Below are positions 8,842 to 16,717 of a stretch of 64,000 bases of DNA, piece by piece (position 1 is the stretch's first letter; the number at the start of each line of letters is the position of its first letter). A model generated the notes under the pieces. The model was not told the DNA's origin. It was given only the letters and a program-made list of their open reading frames with translations, and did no database searches. The stretch is from Cryobacterium sp. PAMC25264 (lineage in GTDB: Bacteria > Actinomycetota > Actinomycetes > Actinomycetales > Microbacteriaceae). Position numbers and translations under genes: made by a program. The stretch is taken from NCBI RefSeq assembly GCF_019443325.1, contig NZ_CP080383.1, positions 868,001-932,000 on the forward strand, given 5' to 3'.

Positions 8842-10092
8842 TTATGAGTTGAGTGTTGCCAGCAGGGTGGTGACAGCGTCACTCTCAGTGGCTCGGTCGG
8901 GTGAGGATGAGCGAATCGCTGTCAGCACACGGTCAATTTGTCCGTCGATAACCGACCATCCGCTGCCGTCCAGAGGTTTCAAGGTTGATTGATCTTTGTC
9001 CCACGCTGTCTCGAGGTCAGCAATGCGGATGACGGCGCCAGCGTGGTCGCCAGCTTTCACCAGGTCGAGAGTGTCTTGCAGGACAACCCGGTAGTTGTCC
9101 ACGTTGCCGGAGGGGAAGTGCGCGGTCGCTGACTGGCCGGGCGCGAGGACAGCGCTGACACTGGTGCCTTCTTCGCTTGCGGCGGCGGTGCTGTGCGGTT
9201 GTACTCCGGCCCACACAAGTAAGCCGCCAGCGACAGCCGCGACCACCGCGAAGTATCCGATCATGACCCGTTCCCGGTTCCGAGTCGTCGTGATGGGTCC
9301 ACGGGAGCGCTGGTTCTCTGCAGCGTCGACACGGGTCACGCTGAGATATATGACGGTAGCGAGGATGGCGGTGAGGAAAATGATGCTGGTCAGTCCAACC
9401 CCCAGCCCAAGTCCGCCGTCGGTGACGGGGAACCCCATCCAATCGCCGAGGTTTGCCCCCAGGGGGCGGGTGAGGATGTATGCGAGCCAGAACGAGAGCA
9501 CCGGGTTGGCCCCGAGTCGCCAGCCGACGACGACAGCGATAATGAGTCCGGCCGGCAGCAGCACCGAAACGCCGGGGCTCCATCCCGTGATTTCCAGGAT
9601 CCAGTCGCCGGACGCGGTGCCCAAGGCGAATGTGACGAGGATGGCGAGCCAGTAGAACAGCTCGCGCCGGGTAGTGGTGATGCTGTGAATGGACAAGGTC
9701 CGTTGGCTTCGCCACCACACAGCAAACACGATCGCCAGAACCGCGGCAAAGACGGTTGTGCTCAGCGCCAGTGGAACCCCAAGGTCGTCCGTCAGAATGT
9801 CGGTGTACAGCGTGCCGGCGACACTGACGACCACAACGGTAAGCCAATAGACGAACGGGACGTATCGGCGCAGGAGCAGTTGCCATGCAAGCGTCACGGC
9901 CAGCACGGCGGTGAAGATGATGGAAGTCAGCTCCAGGCCGACACCGAGGGTCATGTTTATCCAGTCGGCGAAACTCTCCCCTACCGTGGTGCACAAGATC
10001 TTGATGACCCAGAACCACAGCGTGATCTCAGGCACTTTGCTCAGCATGGCCTGGCTTGTCCGCAAGGGCGCAGCGTCCGTTGTCTTCGTCAT
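8842..10092 (-). CDS. COG4705-type membrane protein with extracytoplasmic tail
   Basis: The first ~260 residues of this 416-aa protein duplicate the fold of the downstream paralogue (WFWVIKILCTTVGESFADW, RRYVPFVYWLTVVVVSVAGT, TTRRELFYWLAILVTFALGT, FWLAYILTRPLGANLGDWMG). An additional membrane segment at ~280-300 (MIGYFAVVAAVAGGLLVWAG) is followed by a ~115-residue soluble tail. The tail reads like the short extracytoplasmic domains of periplasmic helix-rich sensors (VDNYRVVLQDTLDLVKAGDHAGA, then VLTAIRSS). No good ribosome site is seen before the ATG. A direct-repeat element shared with the 12.7-kb promoter lies at 10117-10135, just upstream, suggesting control by the adjacent two-component system. 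Confidence 0.8.
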   Translation of the reverse strand: MTKTTDAAPLRTSQAMLSKVPEITLWFWVIKILCTTVGESFADWINMTLGVGLELTSIIFTAVLAVTLAWQLLLRRYVPFVYWLTVVVVSVAGTLYTDILTDDLGVPLALSTTVFAAVLAIVFAVWWRSQRTLSIHSITTTRRELFYWLAILVTFALGTASGDWILEITGWSPGVSVLLPAGLIIAVVVGWRLGANPVLSFWLAYILTRPLGANLGDWMGFPVTDGGLGLGVGLTSIIFLTAILATVIYLSVTRVDAAENQRSRGPITTTRNRERVMIGYFAVVAAVAGGLLVWAGVQPHSTAAASEEGTSVSAVLAPGQSATAHFPSGNVDNYRVVLQDTLDLVKAGDHAGAVIRIADLETAWDKDQSTLKPLDGSGWSVIDGQIDRVLTAIRSSSPDRATESDAVTTLLATLNS

Positions 10093-10116
10093 GCATCGGA
10101 GGTTACGGATGCCGCG

Positions 10117-10135
10117 CTAAGGATCCTCTGAGAAT
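10117..10135 (+). promoter_or_regulatory. Candidate OmpR-type regulator box, copy 1
   Basis: CTAAGGATCCTCTGAGAAT: half-sites CTAAG and CTGAG lie 11 bases apart, the helical spacing used by OmpR/PhoB-family dimers. Sixteen of 19 bases match the element at 12673-12691. It lies 24 bases upstream of the COG4705-type gene at 10092, in the gap after the histidine kinase gene. Confidence 0.4.
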
Positions 10136-10215
10136 GAAAGCTCAGGAGCGCCTCGTTCTACCGTCCATAAGGCGCCGCCCAGCCATGCCGGCTTTGAAAC
10201 GGACGGGCTCGCGAC

Positions 10216-11214
10216 TTATTTCGGTGGGCGTGGGAACTGAAGCGTGATTGTGGTTCCTGAGGCGGACGTGGTGGTCACCGTGGCGCTTCCGCCGTAACGA
10301 CTCACGGTGTCCTGTACCAGGGAGAGTCCGATGCCGAATCCGGTGCTTGCGGTGCCGCCACCATCAACTGCCTGGGCGGATCTTGCGAATCGGTCGAAGA
10401 CGCGGTCGGCGCTGATGCCCTGAATCCCGGGGCCCTGATCGGCAACGTCAATGCGCACCATGTCACGGCTGCACGACACAGCCAGCGTGATGCTTCGCCC
10501 CTGCGGGGAGTGTTTGATCGCGTTGTCGATCAGAGCAACGAGGCTGCGATGAAGACTGGTCTCCGGGATTGCCACAACCACATCGGCGGCGATCGGAGTG
10601 AGCGTGATCTGCACCCCTCGGTCTTTGGCAATCATCCGCATCGCTGACACAGCCGCGTGAACGGCGCGGTCGACCGAGATCGGCGACACGGCGGCGGCGG
10701 GTGAGACGTCAATGGAATCGAGGAGGTCTGCGACAACCCCGGCGAGAGCTCGCGAGTCATTGTGGATTTCTTCCACCAGTTCCCGGTGCGGATCATCGGG
10801 CGAGAGGGAGCGAGCGAGAAGCTGGATGCGGGCATCGGCAACTGCCAGTGGCGTACGCAGCTCGTGGGATGCGTCAGCAACAAAGCGCCGTTGCCGCCGC
10901 AGAGCGTCAACCAATGGGGCGACAGCGCGGCGCGTCACGAAGACGCTGACAATAGCCGCCAGCGAGATGGCCACCATCCCCACGATGACACCCCACACGA
11001 TGACGTCGACACCGTCGATATCAACAGCTGTCTCGTGCGGGCCGGGGCTGAACAGCACGTCGAGCGGTATTTGCGTGAAGACCACTGAGAGAGCGGCGGC
11101 TAATACCGCCACCACCAGCGTGGAGACGGCGACTGTGATCGTCACGCCAACTCGTCGGGATGCGTTACGCACGAGACGCGCATCAGCGTCTAGCGGCGCG
11201 GCGCGCGTCGTCAC
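10216..11214 (-). CDS. Membrane sensor histidine kinase (OmpR-family partner)
   Basis: A 332-aa kinase with two membrane segments (~20-45 and ~70-95) around a very short extracytoplasmic loop, then HisKA (phospho-acceptor His in FVADASHELRTPLAVAD) and a HATPase_c domain with N box (LIDNAIKHSP), G1 (DVADQGPGI) and G2 (GFGIGLSLVQD). The short loop resembles intramembrane-sensing kinases. The GTG start at 11214 overlaps the response-regulator stop (GTGA), so the pair is translated together. Its likely targets are the neighbouring membrane-protein and PAP2 genes, which share a direct-repeat box. Confidence 0.93.
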   Translation of the reverse strand: MTTRAAPLDADARLVRNASRRVGVTITVAVSTLVVAVLAAALSVVFTQIPLDVLFSPGPHETAVDIDGVDVIVWGVIVGMVAISLAAIVSVFVTRRAVAPLVDALRRQRRFVADASHELRTPLAVADARIQLLARSLSPDDPHRELVEEIHNDSRALAGVVADLLDSIDVSPAAAVSPISVDRAVHAAVSAMRMIAKDRGVQITLTPIAADVVVAIPETSLHRSLVALIDNAIKHSPQGRSITLAVSCSRDMVRIDVADQGPGIQGISADRVFDRFARSAQAVDGGGTASTGFGIGLSLVQDTVSRYGGSATVTTTSASGTTITLQFPRPPK

Positions 11215-11876
11215 AGCATCCCCAGCCGATAGCCGCGGCCGCGGACAGTGGTGACGATGTCTGGCTCTGTTTTGCGGCGCAGATAGTGCACGTAGGTATC
11301 GACCGTGCCGGGCGTATCATCAGCGGAAAAAACTGCGCGAAGTATGTCGTCGCGGGTGAACGTGCGTTCAGGGTGTACCGCCAACAGCTTCAACAAATCG
11401 CATTCGCGCTCTGTGAGGATCACCCGGCCATCGTAAGGAGAGTAGACGGCACGTGACTCGGGATAGAACTCCAACGCCCCGATCCGCACGAACGGCCCCT
11501 CGCCCGCGGCCACCCTGCGGATCGCCCTTAGTCGTGCGAATAGCTCGTCGAACTCGAACGGCTTCACAAGATAGTCGTTCGCACCAGCGTCCAAGCCCCG
11601 CACCTTGTCTTGGACGGTACCCAGTGCGGTGAGGATCAGAATCGGCGTCGTCGTGCCCGCCTTGCGGAGCGTTTCCACGATCGAGATGCCGTCCATGGTG
11701 GGCAGGCGCCGGTCAACGATCATCACATCGTAAGAACCATCTGCTGCAGACGACAGTGCGTCTGCACCGTCCGGCGTCAACGTCACCTCGTACACCTCAT
11801 CCAGCACACGCGCCATGATCGGCCCCAGCGAGGGGTCGTCCTCTGCCAGCAGCAACCGCGGTCGCTTCTCAGACAT
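11211..11876 (-). CDS. OmpR/PhoB-family response regulator
   Basis: A 221-aa regulator with a receiver domain (acidic pair AEDD near the N-terminus, phospho-acceptor Asp in MIVDRRLPTMDG, Lys in LVKPFEFDEL) and a C-terminal winged helix (LTERECDLLKLLAVHPERTF, then GTVDTYVHYLRRKTE). The ATG at 11876 is chosen because AGGAGGT lies five bases upstream; the ATG at 11891 has no site. It overlaps the histidine kinase by four bases and lies just downstream of the broken PAP2 gene in the same direction. Confidence 0.93.
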   Translation of the reverse strand: MSEKRPRLLLAEDDPSLGPIMARVLDEVYEVTLTPDGADALSSAADGSYDVMIVDRRLPTMDGISIVETLRKAGTTTPILILTALGTVQDKVRGLDAGANDYLVKPFEFDELFARLRAIRRVAAGEGPFVRIGALEFYPESRAVYSPYDGRVILTERECDLLKLLAVHPERTFTRDDILRAVFSADDTPGTVDTYVHYLRRKTEPDIVTTVRGRGYRLGML

Positions 11877-11887
11877 CACCCACCTCC

Positions 11888-12649
11888 TCACTCAACGTTG
11901 CCTACCGATACCACTGTCACGCCCTCGTCAGCCAAACGCGACTCCAACCGCGGCTCGCCCTTCTCCACTGTGACCACCACCTCAGAGGACCCCTGCGTCC
12001 CTGGCCGCCGACGGGTGAACAAGTGCATCCGACCGGTCACCTCATACACAGCCACGACGATCACGGGCACAAGCAGAATCGAGGCGACCACATCCGTGGG
12101 GTAATGCACCCCGAGATACACCCGTGACCACGCGGTCACCGCTACGATCACCGACCCCGCCGCGACCGCAGCGATCCAATCGCCTCGCCACCAACACGAC
12201 CACGGTCGTCGCAAGAGCCGCAGCAAAAGCGGTATGGCCGCTCGGGTAACTGTATGTCGTCGGGTCCACAGCAACCGGATGCTGCATCAAACCCGCGTCC
12301 GGTCGAAGCCGCTGAACGATGACCTTCACCACGTCCGCCAGAACCCACGGCACCCCCAACAGCAAAATTGTCCGCACACCGGCAACCCATGCCCGGTCAA
12401 CGACACCCGTCCACACAACCAGGAGAAACCCACACACACAGCACCCACCGGACCGAACAAGACATTTACGCCCAAAGCGACAGAATCCAGAACCGGCGCG
12501 TGGGCCGCATTTACCCCCACCACGATCTGCGACTCTGCTGCGGCCCAGCCTGCTGAACCAACGATGACCAAACCGAGACACACCACCAGAATGATCTCGA
12601 TCAGCACCACAATGGTCCACCTCACCGAAAACAATCTGAGTACGCGCAT
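11888..12649 (-). pseudogene. PAP2-family phosphatase broken by two frameshifts
   Basis: All three signature motifs of a PAP2/phosphatidic acid phosphatase-type membrane enzyme are present but in different frames. The N-terminal membrane part (MRVLRLFSVRWTIVVLIEI) is in one frame. KVIVQRLRP and SYPSGHTAF are in a second, from about 12390 to 12190. SRVYLGVHYPTD and the last membrane helix are in a third. Each transition needs only a one-base indel and no segment is missing. The gene is therefore either recently inactivated or carries sequencing errors. Such enzymes dephosphorylate lipid pyrophosphates or phosphatidic acid at the outer membrane face. It would be co-transcribed with the two-component pair. 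Confidence 0.8.
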
Positions 12650-12672
12650 ACATACACACTCCCCACCGACCA

Positions 12673-12691
12673 CTAAGAAGGCTCTGAGAAT
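12673..12691 (+). promoter_or_regulatory. Candidate OmpR-type regulator box, copy 2
   Basis: CTAAGAAGGCTCTGAGAAT in the divergent region between the PAP2 gene (minus, start 12649) and the acidic secreted protein (plus, start 12792). It matches the box at 10117 at 16 of 19 bases, with the same 11-base spacing of CTAAG and CTGAG. Ten of its bases (AAGGCTCTGA) recur on the minus strand at 8833-8842, upstream of the other COG4705-type gene. Confidence 0.45.
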
Positions 12692-12791
12692 CCAATGGGA
12701 ATAGCTACGGTTCGGATCCTGAGTGGCTTCTTATAAGGCATCAGCGACGCTTTCCGTGTGGACCAACCCCCACAGAAGCGGAAGACAGAAC

Positions 12792-13112
12792 ATGCGTACA
12801 AAGAAGCACATACTCGTCGGATCCGGAGTCGGCGCGACAGCGCTACTCCTCGCAGTCGTCGCAGGTGTCGCGGTAAGCCTGCCCGCTCAAGCGGCCAACC
12901 CAACCGAGTCATCCGTTTCCACGCCGGCAACCGCTGTCAATACGGACCAGGAATCTTCGGACGACAACGGGACCCCCGATAACGACCCTGAAACAGCAGA
13001 CGACCAGGGCGCGGGTGAACCCGACCAAGAGACAGCCGACGACAACGGAATCGAGGACGGCACGAACGACGGAGAAACCGCCGACGACGCAACCCCAGCG
13101 CCGACAAACTGA
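12792..13112 (+). CDS. Small acidic secreted protein
   Basis: A 106-aa protein with a Sec signal peptide (charged RTKKH, a hydrophobic core of about 20 residues, and an AxA-type site PAQA-A at ~32). The mature part is almost wholly Asp, Glu, Asn, Gly, Thr and Pro, with repeated units such as ETADDNG and DDNGTPDNDP. No fold is expected; such acidic repeats can bind divalent cations or cationic peptides. The ATG at 12792 is preferred over 12723 because GGAAG lies upstream and the signal peptide begins there. It is divergent from the PAP2/two-component operon and shares its putative control box. A strong hairpin follows. Confidence 0.7.
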   Translation: MRTKKHILVGSGVGATALLLAVVAGVAVSLPAQAANPTESSVSTPATAVNTDQESSDDNGTPDNDPETADDQGAGEPDQETADDNGIEDGTNDGETADDATPAPTN

Positions 13113-13130
13113 TCAGAGAGCCTCCCCTGC

Positions 13131-13163
13131 GCTGCCCGCGGGAAAAAATCGCCCGCGGGCAGC
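13131..13163 (+). terminator. GC-rich hairpin after the acidic protein gene
   Basis: Perfect 12-base arms GCTGCCCGCGGG and CCCGCGGGCAGC flank a nine-base loop, 18 bases after the stop at 13112. There is no T-tract, so this is a terminator-like hairpin rather than a classical intrinsic terminator. The transposase fragment begins at its right edge. Confidence 0.55.
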
Positions 13164-13259
13164 GGTCGCGACCGCTCTGCCGGTGGTCAGAACCAGCTTC
13201 ACGGCCTCGTCTTTGTACTCAGGAGTGAACTCCCGACGTGATCTTGCAATAGTGAACAT
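13164..13259 (-). mobile_element. IS3-family OrfA fragment
   Basis: On the minus strand the sequence encodes RSRREFTPEYKDEAVKLVL followed by TTGRAVATAA, the N-terminal helix-turn-helix of an IS3-family transposase OrfA. It breaks off at the hairpin, before the normal ARELGI-type continuation. Only ~30 codons remain, with no OrfB. It is a relic. Confidence 0.75.
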
Positions 13260-13450
13260 TCTCTCTTGTGAGGTGTCCACTCCAAGGGGCCCGGGCCAGA
13301 CCCACCCTTTCGTCATATGTTTAAGCTAGCTCACGCTGCTCGAGGGATCTGATTCAAGGCCACCAGAGCGTGGCCGCCAGATGTCTCCTCTTGCGTTTTA
13401 CCTGCCCAATACCGGCGAGTCCGAATGTGTCTCACAACCCAGGTGCCTCA

Positions 13451-13464
13451 TTTCCCATGGGATA
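13451..13464. promoter_or_regulatory. Palindrome TTTCCCATGGGATA, copy 2
   Basis: One base short of the perfect palindrome at 7545; followed by TGCGAC, as in copy 1 (TGCGGC). It lies downstream of the lipoprotein gene, in a gap with no other gene. Confidence 0.4.
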
Positions 13465-13531
13465 TGCGACAGTGCGATGCGGATCGCGGCTTGCTGCGGT
13501 GATCCCGTCTCTTCGGGTTGCGATAGAGGAT

Positions 13532-14005
13532 TTACTCCTGCTGAGCAAAGTCCTTCACGTAAGACAGAATGACAACCTCATCGCCGACGGATTCGCATTC
13601 GTTCCAGCCGCTTAGCGAGTTGCCCTCCACGAGCAACAGAGCTTTCACCTCTTCACTTGTCACGATGTAACCGCGAGACGGCTCGATCAACTCACCAATA
13701 CTTACCTCGCCGTTTGCTAACTTCACGATGTTGGACCGTGGTTCTGTCAGCTGGGTGCCAACTGGCCACACAGCAAGGCGTGACGTCTCCGAATCAGGAT
13801 CGATGATGACAACACATCCTTCTTCGACCCCCACAAGACCTTCAACTGCGTATGGCTCGCCCTGCGGGCGGACTATTCCTGAAGCGACCGTAGACGCCTC
13901 GTCAGGTACGGGATCGGTGCCATCAACGGTTGGTATCGCTGAGCTGCATCCAGATAGAACGAGTGCGCACCCAAGCGCGACAGCCGCTCTGAATCCTTTC
14001 TTCAT
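13532..14005 (-). CDS. Putative lipoprotein
   Basis: 157 residues with a lipoprotein signal (MKKGFRAAVALGCALVLSGC, lipobox LSGC, lipidated Cys 20), so it is expected on the outer face of the membrane. The mature ~135 residues contain two or three Cys and short beta-like stretches (GCVVIIDPDSETSRLAVWPVGTQL, IVTSEEVKALLLVEG). They resemble small actinobacterial lipoproteins of unknown function. No domain is recognised. A single-gene unit flanked by palindromic elements at 13451 and 14212. Confidence 0.72.
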   Translation of the reverse strand: MKKGFRAAVALGCALVLSGCSSAIPTVDGTDPVPDEASTVASGIVRPQGEPYAVEGLVGVEEGCVVIIDPDSETSRLAVWPVGTQLTEPRSNIVKLANGEVSIGELIEPSRGYIVTSEEVKALLLVEGNSLSGWNECESVGDEVVILSYVKDFAQQE

Positions 14006-14211
14006 TTTTCCCCCTCATATGGTCGCCGTTGTCAACGGCAAAGGTCCGGACGCAGAAGTCCTTCACGTCTCCGCTGCTGGAACTCTAACCCTCCGAATCA
14101 AAGCGCGTTCTCCAGTGAATGTCCGGCCGGGTGCTTTGAGTTTCACTGCGCCTCGCACAGCATGCCGCCGCCAGGCCCGGCTGCTGGATGTCTCGCAACT
14201 CATGCGCCTCA

Positions 14212-14225
14212 TATCCCATGGGATA
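14212..14225. promoter_or_regulatory. Palindrome TATCCCATGGGATA, copy 3
   Basis: Identical 14-base core to copy 1; here the right flank is CGAGAC, the reverse complement of the left flank GTCTCG of copy 1. It lies about 200 bases upstream of the lipoprotein start and just past the end of the DUF2255 gene. Confidence 0.45.
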
Positions 14226-14273
14226 CGAGACGTCGAAGATCGCCTTCTCACATAATGAGCGCCGACACCGTAA

Positions 14274-14669
14274 TCATGGCATCTGGTTCGGGCCGGCATC
14301 GGGGACGACCCTCATCGTGTAGCGGCGGGTGCCCGATGAGAGGACCGCACTGACGCCAGGTCCGCGGTATTTCTTTCCGTAGGCCGCGTCGACGGCGTTG
14401 ATCGTGGCCTCGTCGTCGACGTCTTCTATCGTGACAGGGTAGCGGCGGTCACCGTTGATGAAGGCCGCCTGGTGGGAGCGTTGGACGCGCCGGTACCACT
14501 TCGACGTTTGGCCGAACCCATTGCGGATATACCCGGCGCCGTCGACGACAACCGCCCAGATCTCGGTGCCGATCTCCCCGCCGGTCTTGAGCGTCGTCGC
14601 GATCATTAAATCGTCCGTATGAGACAAGTAGTCGATCAGGCCGTCGCCGTTCCCTTGCTGTGTGCTCAC
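14274..14669 (-). CDS. DUF2255-family protein
   Basis: 131-aa soluble protein with the features of the DUF2255 family: an early acidic LIDYLSHTDDLMI stretch, IWAVVVDGAGYIRNGFGQTSKWYRRVQ with the split-barrel-like flavin/nitroreductase-related pattern, and a C-terminal DAAYGKKYRG. Function is not established. The GTG at 14669 is favoured; a TTG at 14687 is possible and would almost touch the stop of the broken hydrolase just upstream (14684-14686). The two were probably one operon. Confidence 0.75.
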   Translation of the reverse strand: MSTQQGNGDGLIDYLSHTDDLMIATTLKTGGEIGTEIWAVVVDGAGYIRNGFGQTSKWYRRVQRSHQAAFINGDRRYPVTIEDVDDEATINAVDAAYGKKYRGPGVSAVLSSGTRRYTMRVVPDAGPNQMP

Positions 14670-14683
14670 GTCGATGCTCAAGC

Positions 14684-15045
14684 TCAAAGGTGGTCGCGGT
14701 AGAAGGCCGTGAGGCGTTCGACAGCTTGATCGACGTAAACGGGCTCGTCGTACATTTCGTAGTGACCGGCACCCTCGATCACGAGCAGGTCAACAGGGTT
14801 GGGAGCGAGCTCCCAGAGCTTCATCCCAGATTCGTTTGTCCGGTGTTGCCTTTGCGTCCGGCAATGATCACCTGGAGCGGCTGAGTGAGTAGCTGGTCAA
14901 CAAGGTGGTACGCGTTGCTGCAGAAGCGCTGATTCTGCCTGATCTGGAATGGGACGACGCCAACAGCTCGAGTCTGTCCGTATTGGCCAGAGGGCCTATT
15001 TGCCGCCGACTCATCGACAAGGCCTCGAGAGATCGCGAGTCGTGA
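14684..15045 (-). pseudogene. Alpha/beta hydrolase C-terminal remnant, frameshifted
   Basis: Two frames on the minus strand combine into the end of an alpha/beta hydrolase. One gives AYHLVDQLLTQPLQVIIAGRKG and breaks near 14830. The other gives ESGMKLWELAPNPVDLLVIE, then GAGHYEMYDEPVYVDQAVER and a stop at 14684, which includes the expected catalytic His region (GAGHYEMYD). The N-terminal half with the nucleophile is missing. Confidence 0.65.
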
Positions 15046-15114
15046 GGCCTTGTCCCGTGGTCCCGCGCATGACTTCGTCGAGGCCGCCACCCCGGTGGCC
15101 ACGATGGGCGACCA

Positions 15115-15708
15115 ATGACCGGCACAACCAGCCACGAGTTTCTTTCTGCCAGGGCCGCCGCACTATGGCGACTCGAAGATCACCTCGACCCGCGATCAGC
15201 CTCCTACGCTGAAGCGGACCAAGCCGGTGCCGGCGGCGATGACCCCGCTGGTCTTCGTAGCAGCCGAGCGATGAACTGGGTCCGAGCGTTGGGCGCCTAC
15301 GAAGAGTTCTGGCGTGAAACTGGGCGGACTCCGCGAGAGAACACCCGCAACCGTGCCAGTCTGCCAGCGGCCGAGAGACGGCTGGGGGAGTGGGCCCGCT
15401 ATCAGCGACGATTCGAAGACGGTCTGAGCCGATACCAAGAAATCAGGCTCGATATCTCACCGGCCTTCGCCTGGGACCCCCACCATCAGAGCTGGCAACA
15501 GCACTTCGATTCCTGCACTCGCCACGTGACGGCGACCGGCCAGCTGCCATACCTCAACGCGGCAGACCCGAGCGAGTTCGCGCTTGCCCGATGGCTGGGG
15601 AGGCAGCTGCGCCAGCTCCAGACCGGCACCCTGTTGCCGGACCGCGCGGACAAGCTGCCGGAACTGCTGACCATGAAAAACCGACTCATCGACACTGACT
15701 GGATCTGA
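15115..15708 (+). CDS. Helicase-associated-domain protein
   Basis: 197 residues with two units resembling the helicase-associated (HA) domain: NWVRALGAYEEFWRETGRTP plus LPAAERRLGEWARYQRR in the middle, and WQQHFDSCTRHVTATGQLPY plus FALARWLGRQLRQL at the C-terminus. HA repeats usually follow SF2 helicases in actinobacterial plasmids and islands; here they stand alone without helicase motifs. A role in nucleic-acid binding is inferred. No ribosome site is evident before the ATG. It opens a run of plus-strand accessory genes. Confidence 0.6.
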   Translation: MTGTTSHEFLSARAAALWRLEDHLDPRSASYAEADQAGAGGDDPAGLRSSRAMNWVRALGAYEEFWRETGRTPRENTRNRASLPAAERRLGEWARYQRRFEDGLSRYQEIRLDISPAFAWDPHHQSWQQHFDSCTRHVTATGQLPYLNAADPSEFALARWLGRQLRQLQTGTLLPDRADKLPELLTMKNRLIDTDWI

Positions 15709-15745
15709 ACGCGGCCGAGTCGGAGGCTCGCCTTAGGTTGAGAGC

Positions 15746-15835
15746 ATGACCATCGTAAGAATGGCTGAGCCGCACTCCAGCGGGACAATCGCTGTTCCCC
15801 TCGACTGGGCGGTCCGGGTACCCGGCGATGACTGA
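15746..15835 (+). CDS. 29-codon ORF coupled to metallophosphoesterase gene
   Basis: ATG preceded by AGGTTGAGAG; the ORF (MTIVRMAEPHSSGTIAVPLD and on) stops at 15833-15835 and overlaps the metallophosphoesterase ATG at 15828 by eight bases. The downstream ATG has no ribosome site of its own, so coupled initiation is likely. No homologue recognised. Confidence 0.35.
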   Translation: MTIVRMAEPHSSGTIAVPLDWAVRVPGDD

Positions 15836-16664
15836 GGCAGCCAGGCGAGGACCGTTATCCACCGCAACCCGTATCGGCTTTCTGGGCGACGTCCACGGAG
15901 ACCTGCAGCACGTTCTGGTCGTCGCCCGAACAATGGCGAACAGGGGCATTGGGCGCCTGGTCGTGCTTGGTGATTTTGGGTTCTTGTGGCCGGGACACAA
16001 CTGGGGCATCGATGTGGACAAGCTCAGTCGGCGGTTGGCCTCCATGTCCCAAACGATCGCCTTCGTGGACGGCAATCACGAGAGCTTCGACCTGCTTTAC
16101 CGGTTTCCGCTCGCCGACGACGGTCTCCGTTGGATCAGGCCCAATATCGTCCACATCCCACGCGGCTACAGAACCGTCCTCGCGAGCGGTGCCACCCTTG
16201 CCGCACTCGGGGGCGCCAACTCCATAGATATCGGCCACCGTGTCCTGGGACGCTCCATCTGGGCGGAAGAATCAATCACCGAGGCAGACCTAGTTGCACT
16301 CGGACATGACCACGCAGATATCCTTCTCGGCCACGATGCTCCGCTTCATATACCAACCCTGGATGCGAACCTGGCAGCGACGGACAGGTACTGGCCAACC
16401 GCCGGCCTCGAGTACTCGGCAGCAGGACGCGCCATGTTCCACCGCGGCTTCCTCCAGGTGCAACCCAAGCTTCACCTCGGCGGCCACTACCACCAGCACA
16501 TCGACGAGCACGTAAGGTATGCAACCGGCCACGCCAACTTCAAGACCCGTGTCGTGATCCTGGACCAAGGCGGTTCCCGATCGGCTATCAGCCAAGCCAT
16601 TCTCGATGTCCACACCCTCGAACTTGAATACCTGGCCCGAGGCGGCGAAAGCCCCGTGCGCTGA
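15828..16664 (+). CDS. Calcineurin-like metallophosphoesterase
   Basis: 278-aa enzyme of the metallophosphoesterase superfamily with the metal-binding motifs in order: GFLGDVHGDLQHV (D21, H23), VVLGDFGFLWPG, FVDGNHESFD, LLGHDAP and GGHYHQHID. The substrate (protein phosphate, dinucleotide polyphosphate or cyclic nucleotide) cannot be told. The pattern matches single-domain MPEs encoded on phages and plasmids. It is cytoplasmic with no signal peptide. It lies between an HA-domain gene and an unknown gene, all on the plus strand. Confidence 0.88.
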   Translation: MTEAARRGPLSTATRIGFLGDVHGDLQHVLVVARTMANRGIGRLVVLGDFGFLWPGHNWGIDVDKLSRRLASMSQTIAFVDGNHESFDLLYRFPLADDGLRWIRPNIVHIPRGYRTVLASGATLAALGGANSIDIGHRVLGRSIWAEESITEADLVALGHDHADILLGHDAPLHIPTLDANLAATDRYWPTAGLEYSAAGRAMFHRGFLQVQPKLHLGGHYHQHIDEHVRYATGHANFKTRVVILDQGGSRSAISQAILDVHTLELEYLARGGESPVR

Positions 16665-16717
16665 GTCCACCGAACACCCCGTCCACGAGACATCGGACTG
16701 AACGAGAGGGAAGCGCT

